Origin: Lutraria lutraria
Taxonomy: Eukaryota; Mollusca; Bivalvia; Venerida; Mactridae
Direction: 5' to 3'
Length of the DNA stretch: 64,000 bases
Assembly: GCA_964023205.1 (NCBI GenBank)
Contig: OZ026840.1
Location: 11,952,603 to 12,016,602, forward strand
A program made the translations under genes and the position numbers. Position 1 is the first letter of the stretch; each line of letters opens with the position of its first letter. The notes beneath the pieces were generated by a model. It ran no database searches. It saw nothing but the letters and a program-made list of their open reading frames with translations, and was not told the DNA's origin. Below, piece by piece: positions 55,276-64,000 of the stretch.

Positions 55276-55379
55276 ATAACCATAGGTGTATACATCATAC
55301 TGTGTATGTTTTATTATTCCCCTATGTCATTTAAAAACAGACAGTGTATCAGGAAATATTCGTGATTTCTCTTTCAAAA

Positions 55380-55665
55380 AGGATATAAGGAGACAAACAT
55401 TGGTCATTTCGTGGTTGACTCACCGCCATTTACAGGATAGAGTTTTTAGATCTTTGTCCGAGTGATCCACGTCCAGGCTATTTGAATTAAGGTTTATATT
55501 TTATTTTGACTAGGGTTCAAGATCCATTGACTAAATTATTACATTTCTTTCTTTCTTTCTTTCTAAATTCATGGTCATCATAAATTTAACATTAAACTTG
55601 GTGTTAGGCTAGCTCAGACTTGTTTATCATCCCTGTCATCTATTGTCCATCTTTATAGCCAGCAA
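55380..55665 (+). repeat. Dispersed repeat 2, copy 2
   Basis: Homologous to 53960-54140 at both ends, with extra sequence between, including a (TTTC)n microsatellite at 55547-55565. Confidence 0.55.
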
Positions 55666-55884
55666 ACATGTATATATGGTCCCATATGGGCTAAATCTGG
55701 ACAAGCTTAATGGGTTTGCCTGTACAGTATCCATAGGGGCCATATCAACAACCCGATATGTGCCGATGATATATAAACTTTTGATTAAACAATACAAATA
55801 GAAATAATGTATTCGGCAAAGTTGTGTAATAAATCTGCTGTTTTAAGCATCTGTGGATGATTATACTAAGCGCACTCTTTTGAC

Positions 55885-55939
55885 TGATCGGAAAGGACTT
55901 GACGTGATCGGAAAGGACTTGACGTGATCGGAAAGGACT
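55885..55939 (+). repeat. 20-bp triplication
   Basis: TGATCGGAAAGGACTTGACG repeated nearly three times. Confidence 0.9.
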
Positions 55940-56450
55940 AATTCATTCTTAATTAATACATAATATTTTCCTGAAAACATTTCATAAGACTACCTTTTTC
56001 AATAAAACTATACTTATGTTTCATTTATTTGTTTCTATACATGTATAATTATGTATGTTCAAGCTTTTCGTAGATGTTTCACATTTCACATAGCTTCAAC
56101 CTGAACTGTGATATTGAATGATCTCCCTTTGTATTTGTCCTCTCACGTTAATAAATTATAAGTGTGAATTAAAATATATCAAACTGTACAACGTAGAAAA
56201 GGAAAATACTTCGGATTATATTGATGAAATAATTTTAAAAGTGCTGCCGATAAGAGAGCGTTCAGCTATTACAGAATGAATTTTCTTTTTTATATATTCA
56301 TTATCTGATACATTTTTCATTTAAATGTATCAATTATAAATACAAAACATGCAAAATGAGTATGCATTCACATTCATTGTGTCATATCCAGGCCACACCA
56401 CAAAGAGGCGCTCACATGATGGCCCAAAAGTTACATTTATTGTATTTATA

Positions 56451-56570
56451 TGACTGACCGGCAAGGTGCCACCAGGTCTTAAAAGATAATTGACCGGCAA
56501 CTTTCTGAGTGCCACAAGGTCTTAAGACATAATTGACCGGCAACTTTCTGAGTCCCACAAGGTCTGTATA
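56451..56570 (+). repeat. ~50-bp tandem repeat, about 2.5 copies
   Basis: Units hold ATTGACCGGCAACTTTCTGA then GTGCCACAAGGTCTTAA; the first unit is shorter. Confidence 0.85.
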
Positions 56571-56649
56571 TTGCATTAATCTTTTAGATTTGAATTCCCC
56601 TTACTGACTATAGTCTCATTTTTACACTTTTGGATGGTGTCCTCGAACG

Positions 56650-58990
56650 CTCGGCACGTTTTCTTTTTCTTTGATTCGGTTCGCGTCCTGCTGAATGTGT
56701 TTTATTAACTGTTCTACGTACGGCGGTGGAGACTACTTCGTAAGGTTTTGTTTTATCATAGTCGGAAATGATTTTTTTAGCTTCCTAGTCTCGATGACTT
56801 TCCTGCAAAGTGCACCGTCGATCTATATCAACAAGGTGGTGGATATAATTGTTGGCAAGTCTAGTTGTCTGCGTCGAGAATAAATTGAGGCAAGTCAAGC
56901 TAATTCCACTTACTCGCAGTTTTGAGCACGTGGTTTGTGCTTTCGCAATTATTAATAGTCCAAGATGATTCAATTTTACGGCTTCTAGCCGCTTCTATTA
57001 TATGTTTTTATAGTAAAGGTTTGTAATTTGTTATCAAAGTATGTCATGAATGATTGCCCATCATTATAGTCAACAATGGCTATTTTCGGACGCGACCAGT
57101 GTACTATCTATATCAGTATTTTCCAGAAGGCCATTATCACCAAAGATTGCGTTCAGTTTAGTGCTTCGGTCTTTTATTGGAATGTCTTCTTTTTCTTCCA
57201 TATATATATTTGCATTTTGGCGCAAATGTCTTGTGCACAGAACGTGCGTACAGCCACTAAAACAGCGTTCAATTGAATTCTTAAAAGATAGTTTTTCGTC
57301 ACTACTTATATAGATACTTAAATTTTCTATTTCGGTTTTTGTCGCATGGAAAGACATTTCGTTAAAAAAGTTTCACAAGAGGTCGTAGTTCAAGATTGGT
57401 GAATAAGATTGGGGCCAAAACCGAAGAGGTGTTCACCAGTGGCGTGTTTTATTACTGATAGATCCTTGAATTCCATTGAGGTAACGTGAAATTCTCCTGA
57501 AAACATTAGAAAGGGACAGTAAGTCTTCTTACATCCTTAGATATATGACATGTAAGTTTACATGCGGCAATAATAATAATGTCTCATTTTATTATAATCA
57601 GAGGCGGATCCAGGTTGTCAGGCTAGGGGCGTAATCTTTTGGAATTGAATAATATAATTCGAATTTTATTTCAATGAATGATCTATTTATTCTACACATA
57701 ATTCAATACATTAGATTGTTACTATCTAGAAATACATACATTATAAGATACTTAAGAAGATATATTTTCATGTAAATTGTAATACAAATGTAGAAATAAA
57801 TTGCTTCATAATGTCAGTGTTAATTCCTTAATTTTTGAATTAGAAATTAAACTGTATTTATGTTTCATAAACTTACAACCGTAAAATACATTGTTATTTT
57901 GTATGCATTTGTAAATTATCTGATGAGATATAGGTGTTATTTCAGTCAATTAAGAAGTACTAATGATAACTAAATGGGTACTAAAGGATAGCTCATCTAA
58001 ATTATAAGTCTTGTCGACTCCCAGCCAAAGCCATTTTCTTTGCAGTAGAATCCTTTTACGTCATTTATTTGCTGCTGGGCAAACAAAAATATCAACGGTA
58101 TATTCCATCCTTTTCCAGTGGTCACCCTCTGAACAAAAGGGTGCGTTTTTACCAACATTATCCGTAGTGTCTGCGTCGTGGGAGAGATTATACTTCAAAT
58201 TCCTTAACTGCTTCTCATTTATTTGTATTCAAGATCATTTCTTATGCTGTTTTTGTTTTATGTCTTTCACGGAATTGTTTTTAACTTGATTTCTGAAGGA
58301 GACCAATACGCGTGGTTTTGTTCTTAGGTTTTTAGAATTCCTGTCTTCGTGCCGCACTGAATCGTCGTAAGAACGCATTGGAAAGGTACCTATGTACTCC
58401 ATGATTGCTACGTCTGATGATATATCGGGTTATGTGGTCGGCGACTTCTCGAACCAAGTGATACGTTTTTTAAATTGTTCACTTCCATTAGGCGACGCCT
58501 TGGGGGACTGGTAGTTTCTGTAAATGTCTATCACACAACTGTCGTCTGGCTGAGGTGTAACTGTTGACTTGTTTCAAGATGCAGTACATATTATTTCTTT
58601 TATCAATGTTAACAAGCTTCCTGCTTCTTTCAATAAATGTTGAACACTAAGATGTCCCTTTCACACTAACACGTACGTCATTTCCTTTCGCCAATGCGTC
58701 TTTCTTAATTCTCATTATTGTCGACAACAAAAACATCCCGTCTTTTTTTACCCGTTGGTACTTCTGACAATATAGTGTTGGCATTGTTTCTTGATGTTGT
58801 TTTTTATTGCCCCCCCCCACATGCTGTAATGCGGGAATGGTCATATGGTGGTTGCCTGGTTTGTTCGTCCATAGGTACAAGGTTAAGTCAAGTATGCCAT
58901 GCCACCAGGCATGTTATTGAATGCAGCATCATGTTTTTGCTAAAACATTGTTCGTCAGTTCAAAAGCTGGGTTTTTACTGGTGATTAATC
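56650..58990 (-). pseudogene. Transposase-like pseudogene (MULE-type suspected), copy 2
   Basis: Minus-strand pieces in order: HVGGGNKKQHQETMPTLYCQ then VKKDGMFLLSTIMRIKKDA (58830-58700), RYIIRRSNHGVH (~58430-58395), SMEFKDLSVIKHATGEHLFG then FGPNLIH (~57475-57400), CTHVLCTRHLRQNANIYMEE (~57262-57200), KLNAIFGDNGLLENTDID (~57160-57105) and LANNYIHHLVDIDR (~56860-56815). Many stops and shifts. The segments around FGPNLIH and CTRHLR align with copy 1 at 51700-51950, so both derive from one transposon family. No terminal inverted repeats were recognised. Confidence 0.6.
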
Positions 58991-59384
58991 CTCCATAGCT
59001 TAAAAAACTAGCAAAAAGTAGTTTCTTCACTCTCATGCTATTTATTCATTACTTTTTACTGCATCTTTCAGTACTGCTTTAAATGATATGGTGAAAGGTC
59101 CTTTGTATATTTTCATTGTGGATCTAAGCCAATAAATTTCCGCAGCAGACCTGGGACAAAATCTGTTTCCGCGTTAGAATTATCATGTTCACTGTCGCTA
59201 TCAATATCTGTGATATTTTCATTTATTTCCTCATATGACACCTGTTTACAGTTTGCATCACTTATATTTAGTTACGTAACAGGAATGATATTTTCTTACA
59301 TCATATGTTCATGAATATGTACATGTTTGCCATATTTCATCATATTCTAATAATAATAGTACTAGTACTAGAGTTTGCACGCGC

Positions 59385-59612
59385 CACATGTATATAAGGG
59401 CAAAATGCTAAGGCACTGTGCCCAGTTATAGTCTCAAGAAAGGTACGTTTATACCTAATACTCTTGTTTTATGTATACGATCTATAAACTGCGATAATAT
59501 TTTATTGAGAAATTTATCTAATTTATTGAAAAATAAAGAGAACTTGGGGAAAACAGTGTTTCTTATTTATCTTATGTTAAATATTTAGTTAGAAAGCTGG
59601 GAACCTGTTGCA
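59385..59612 (+). mobile_element. 3' part of a 5' LTR (Ty3/gypsy-like element)
   Basis: TATA-like GTATATAAGGG (59390-59400), then AATAAA (59531-59536), then the LTR end CTGTTGCA at 59612, immediately followed by a primer-binding site. The 5' boundary of the LTR cannot be placed because the matching 3' LTR is outside the window. Confidence 0.55.
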
Positions 59613-59615
59613 TTT

Positions 59616-59631
59616 TAGGGGCTCGTCCGTT
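59616..59631 (+). promoter_or_regulatory. Primer-binding site, tRNA-Pro-like
   Basis: TAGGGGCTCGTCCG differs at one base from the first 14 bases expected for a tRNA-Pro primer site (TGGGGGCTCGTCCG), then diverges. It lies three bases after the LTR end. Confidence 0.5.
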
Positions 59632-59692
59632 CTTTATTTTGGTAATTTTTAGAAGTTTATAATACATAGGCTTTCATTTTACTTTACTTTTT

Positions 59693-60737
59693 AGCTCACC
59701 AGAGCACGAATGTGCTCAGGGTGAGTTTTTGTGATCGCCCTGCGTCCATCGTGCGTCGTGAAGTGGCGTCCATATTTACTTAAAACAACATCTCCTCCTA
59801 CACCGCTATGCCGATTGCAACCAAAAACTCTGGTTGCTATGGCAACAAATAGAAAAAAATTAAAACATCTTCTTGTCCGAAACCACAGGGCCAAGAGCTG
59901 AGATATTTGGTGTGTAGCATTGTCTAATGAAACTCTACAAAGTTTGTTCAAATTATTCCCCTGGGGTCAAAATTGGCTCCGACCCGGGGGTAACTTGATT
60001 TTACATAGACTTATATAGGAAATTAAAAAAATCTTCTTCTCCGAAACCACAAGGCCTAGAGCTAAGATATTTGGTGTGTAGCATAGTCTAGTGGACCTCT
60101 ACCAAGTTTGTTCAAATTATTGCCCTAGGGTCAAAATTGGCCCCGCCCCGGGGGTCACTTGATTTATATAGACTTATATAGGAAAATTTAAAAAATCTTC
60201 TCCGAAACAGCAAGGCCCAGAGCTTAGATACTTTGTATGTGGCATTGTCTAGTGGACCTCTACCAAGTTTGTTCAAATTATGGCCCCGGGGTCAAAATTG
60301 GCCCTGCCCTGAGGTTTATTCTATTTTATATAGGAAAATTTGAAAATCTTCTCCTAAACCACAAGGCCTTGAGCTAAGATAATTTGGTACGTAGCATTTT
60401 CTTGTGGACCTTTACCAAGTTTGTTCAAATTATTGCACTAGGGTCAAAATTGGCCCCGCCCCGGGGGTCACTTGATTTATAAAGGCTTATAATGGAAAAT
60501 TTAAAAAAAATCTTCTCCGAAACCACATGGCCTAGAGTTAAGATATTTTGTATGTAGTATTGTCTAGCAGACCTCTTCCAAATTTGTTCATATTATGACC
60601 CTGGGTTAAAAATTGGCCCTGACCTTAGGGTCACTTGATTTTACTTGGACTCGTGTAGAAATATTTTAACAATGTTCGTCTCCTAATGACCTTTTTTCCT
60701 GGTGAGCATTTACAGGGCCATCATGGCCCTCTTGTTG
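59693..60737 (+). repeat. Pearl-like element, subfamily C, full copy
   Basis: Starts TTAGCTCACCAGAGCACGAA TGTGCTCAGGGTGAG (inverted CAGAGCACGAATGTGCTC). Five core units of ~160 bp follow (GTTTGTTCAAATTAT near 59941, 60106, 60268, 60419, 60579). It ends in the hairpin GGGCCATCATGGCCC plus TCTTGTT. It is inserted in the leader of the LTR element. Confidence 0.8.
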
Positions 60738-60874
60738 AAGTTTTAATCAACCATAAACATAACTGGACCAGTTTAGTTCACAGTCAGCCGTGTTTGTTTA
60801 CCAGTGGACAGGGGATGTGCACTAGTACATGGCTTTTATAGCCAAGTCAGCTGTTTAAGATTAGGCAATTCATT

Positions 60875-61556
60875 ATACCCCCGCAAACGAGGTTTGAGAT
60901 GGGGTATATTGGAGTCACTCTGTCGGTCGGTCGGTTGGTCGGTCGGTCAGTCCGTCCACATAAAATATCAAAAGTTTGTGGATCGAACTACATTCACATT
61001 TTTTAAGCAATTGCCATGAAACTTTTTTTCAAGGGATTGAATTGAACCTTGAAATATGTTATCACCATGAAGTGTACTCGTGCAAGACACACTTTTCATG
61101 CCCAACAATTCACTCATTGCAGAGTTATGTGCCCTTGAACATAGCCATATAGTGTAAAATGGCACTCTTAGTTTGTGGAGCAAACTACTTCCACATTTTT
61201 CAAGGGATTGAACTGAAATAGAAATATATCATTACCATGAAGTGTACACAATTGTGAAGACACAATTTTCATTCCCAGCAATTCACTCTTTATGGAGTTA
61301 TGTGCCCTTGAACTTAGCCATATAGTGTACAATGGCAGTCTTAGTTTGTGGAGCAAACTACTTCCACATTTTCAAGGGATTGAATTGAAACTTGAAATAT
61401 GTTATCACCATGAAGTGTATTCGTGCAAGACACAATTTTCATGCCCAGAAATCCACCCATTGCAGTCCCCTTAAACTTAGCCGTATACTGTACTACCACA
61501 TTCTTAGTGTCAAAGCGGCACCGGGGGTATTAGTCACCTCTATGACAGCTCTAGTT
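60875..61556 (+). repeat. Pearl-like element, subfamily F
   Basis: Starts ATACCCCCGCAAACGAGGTT TGAGATGGGGTATATTGG with a GGTC microsatellite (60920-60955). About three 180-190 bp units follow (GGAGCAAACTACTTCCACAT, AAGGGATTGAA, ATGTGCCCTTGAAC). It ends CACCGGGGGTATTAGTCACC TCTATGACAGCTCTAGTT. Also inserted in the LTR-element leader. Confidence 0.7.
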
Positions 61557-61749
61557 TTAATAATTGTGTAATGGGAGAATTCCTAATTTGCTTGATTGGT
61601 ATTAAAATATGTAGGTCCATGGTTAAATAAAAGGAATTTATTCCTTCTTCAGTCTTGGAGATTTGTTTTAAAAGGAAATTTATTCCTTGTTTAGTTGTTT
61701 GTGTAAAATCTTATTTGTTCTGTGGGTAGTGATATTAGTTTAATTCACA

Positions 61750-62545
61750 ATGTCTAGTTGGTGGGTACTATTGAATGAGAAAGGTCAATCTAGGTCTGAA
61801 CAATTTTATGAAGAGAAATCTCAGTTTAGTTCAAGGGCGTATGGCTATGAGGAGAAAACTCAAATACAAGGGCATATAAACAGACATCTCCTTTAGGCCC
61901 AAAATTGCATGATTTAGGCAAATATACTTATTCCCAACGAAATGATTTTGACACTCATGCTCAAATATATAGAGCTTTTAATTTCTCTCTAGAAAGTCAT
62001 TTGAGGCTTCCCATTCACTCAAACTTTAGGCCTACATTATTCGGTAAATCTTTGAGAAAGGCGAAAGAACCCGAAAGGTAGGTTTGACGGAAAATCAACT
62101 AATTGGCAAGATTATTTTATTCATTTTGAAAATGTCTCTTGTTGGAACAATTGGTCAAACATGGAAAAAGCGAAACAATTAGTACATGTAATGAGTTTGC
62201 GTGGCAATGCACAAAGACTGCTAAGTGAGTCTTAGTCCCATCCATTTAGACAACTACGATTATCTCATTAAAGTTTTAAGCAGGAGATATAATCCAGTTG
62301 GGCGAGAGACCGCATACCGTTGCGAATTTCGTAACTTAGCTCAAAAGCATATCCCAACGTTCAATCTGAGGCTAGGGAAATGTATGTAATTGATCAATTT
62401 GTACATGGTCTAATCAGACCAGAACTACGCAGTCATGTCCAGTATAGGCATCCTTGAACTATTGATGCTGCTATAGCTTTAGCAACAGAATTTGAGGCTT
62501 TCGAAGGTTCACAAGGAATCATGAGGAAACCCCGTTTTGATACTG
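61750..62545 (+). pseudogene. Ty3/gypsy-type gag, decayed
   Basis: A leader ATG (61750) is followed by a capsid-like segment recognisable from RFDGKSTNWQDYFIHFENVS, MSLRGNAQRLLSES, FVHGLIRPELRSHV and AIALATEFEAFEGS. These follow the usual gag order (F-G-x-W, LRG-A, D-x-F-GL, EAF). Several stops and frameshifts interrupt it. No clear zinc knuckle was found up to 63100. The element is described as seen and is not functional. Confidence 0.75.
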
Positions 62546-63149
62546 AAACAGCCATGTAATCAGATACTAGACCCAGTGAACAGGATGTAACATTAAACGA
62601 CATTGCAGCTTTGTTGAAAAATCTCAGTCACGCTTTAGTAACATATACATCAAAAAGAGACTTCAGTTCACAACATACACACATGTCTAGTGCGAAAGGT
62701 CTTGTTGTATAAGCGTATGTGCATTCTATTCAATCTGATAAGCGGTGGGGAGATGCTAAGTTATGTTCACAGACATGATACCTGTATCACGGGTGCTAAA
62801 TGTGATACAAATGGGTTTCGTCATCATAATAATTTTGAGGAAAACTGCTTTTTACACAGAATAACGGACTAATCTAGCATAATGTGATGAATGACGACGC
62901 AATTATTGTACAGAAAACGCATTTTACAACGGCAAATACAAACTTAATAAGAACAACTAACAAAAAAATCCAAAAAACTTACACTTCGTCCTCCTGCCGG
63001 TCAAACTTTACAAAATGGCATGTGGAGGTCAGAAAACCAGAGACTGCTTAGTATACATAAACTTTCGTTGCATACCATACACATGCTTTCGATGCGAACC
63101 GATACGTCGTTGCCCCCCCCCCCCCCCCCCCCCAGTGAATGGTGGTAAT

Positions 63150-63660
63150 CTTTTAGTCGATGGTGAAAATTTCAATGAGTTTTGAGTTAGACAATAAAAT
63201 CGTTTCTTATGATTTTTTGGTTGCTGTCATTAATGAGGTCAATGCAATATACGGAGATGACTTCTTGACAGATTTTGATGTCAATCTGAGATTTTCAAAG
63301 GGTACAATGCAAATAGGAAAACATAAGGTTAAATTATACAGACAGGCAAATTACAACGTAGCAAGAATTCGTCTGTGTGAAAATGTTCCCAGCAAATTCT
63401 GATGTATTGGTCAAAACTGAAATTGAGGGTTTATTTCCAGAGAATTTAGATGTTATTACCTTATAGTTTAATGTTTAAAGAAAAGTGTTTTGATGGCAAG
63501 GACTATAACTGATCCTCAGAAAGCTTATGCCCCATTTTCCTTGATCAATTTAACTGATGTAAATGTCAGGGTAGATAGAAATACAAGCATTGCTAAGATA
63601 CAGCCAGTAACTCTAGTTGAAAAAAATAGACAACAATGATTCGAATTAAATATTTTGTAC
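63150..63660 (+). pseudogene. Ty3/gypsy-type protease and linker, decayed
   Basis: An 80-codon frame (63160-63402) includes YGDDFLTDFDVNLRFSKGTM QIG, the late strands of a retropepsin-type domain; the catalytic Asp-Ser/Thr-Gly was not seen. Next is MARTITDPQKAYAPFSLINL TDVNVRV (63493-63573), a linker commonly found before RT. Stops separate the pieces. Confidence 0.6.
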
Positions 63661-63769
63661 TGAATTGCAATAACATGGACGTTGGATTTTTTTTTCGTGA
63701 TAAACCCCTTCGATGTTACCTTGATGACAATATTGTTTTTTGCAAGTTGTTCCAATAAACTCTAGAAAA

Positions 63770-64000
63770 CTTGGCAGATGTGTTTGAAAGGTTTCTCAAC
63801 GCAAAACCCAAGAAGTGTCATTTATTTAAGAAAATCCTTGATCGAGCTAACACAAAAAAGAAACGATTTGTATGGTGCACAAAATGTCGGAATAGTTTTG
63901 AGATACTCCAAGATAAATTATCTCACCACCTATTTTAGGATTCACTGATGATTAGGGGATGTTCATGGTTCACAAACCGGGATAGGTGTTGTTTTGTCGC
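63770..64000 (+). pseudogene. Ty3/gypsy-type reverse transcriptase/RNase H junction, truncated at window edge
   Basis: LENLADVFERFLNAKPKKCH LFKK is the thumb-region signature, and after a break FVWCTKCRNSFEILQDKLS matches the RNase H entry of Ty3-type pol. Most of the palm domain is missing or scrambled between 63650 and 63770. The sequence continues past 64000. Confidence 0.65.

Noticed and set aside
63112..63134. Poly-C run of about 23 bases
   Set aside because: Homopolymer within a decayed retroelement; likely slippage or a sequencing artefact with no functional context.

Overview
This is eukaryotic, AT-rich, intron-containing, repeat-dense DNA, most likely from a bivalve mollusc. The reasons are one clear animal gene with phased introns (a NOS1AP/CAPON orthologue), a class A G-protein-coupled receptor gene, and many copies of bivalve 'pearl'-type elements (a 140-190 bp core tandem repeat, tetranucleotide microsatellite and a conserved terminal hairpin). 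There is no operon structure. One 200-base run of Ns lies at 1689-1888. The species cannot be fixed by eye.

Layout. 1-9.1 kb: an intron or flank filled with pearl-like elements, two mariner-type inverted-repeat elements and a 128-bp tandem array. 9.1-25.7 kb (+): six 3' exons of NOS1AP, from the end of the PTB domain through a coiled coil to the stop codon. The introns downstream of its second exon in the window carry minisatellites (33, 34 and 45 bp units), SINEs, MITEs and a 2.2 kb 34-bp satellite. 26-33 kb: mostly repeats, including a tandem array split by a MITE, a tRNA-derived SINE and another pearl-like array. 33.7-36.7 kb (-): a two-exon orphan rhodopsin-type receptor. 37.6-39.2 kb: a terminal-inverted-repeat element with a pearl-like element nested in it. 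40.1-40.4 kb: two adjacent long palindromes.

42.1-47.7 kb: a 5.6 kb segment bounded by inverted arrays of ~150 bp repeats. It holds a five-exon gene whose first exon carries the late motifs (Walker B, motif C) of a superfamily-3-like helicase. This is the best candidate for an uncharacterised mobile element. 48.5-59 kb: decayed transposons, namely a minus-strand LINE with a 2A-like peptide, a PHD-type finger and an APE endonuclease, a LINE reverse-transcriptase tail, and two related transposase-like pseudogenes in opposite orientations. 59.4-64 kb (+): a decayed Ty3/gypsy-type LTR element (LTR end, tRNA-Pro-like primer site, gag, protease, RT) with two pearl-like elements inserted in its leader; it runs off the right edge.

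Only NOS1AP and the receptor look like conserved host genes. The remainder is a record of nested transposition and tandem amplification. Many long open frames over 20.3-21.4, 22.4-23.4 and 27.1-27.6 kb come from tandem repeats whose unit is a multiple of three and are not genes. Exon coordinates were derived by hand from splice-site consensus and phase agreement.
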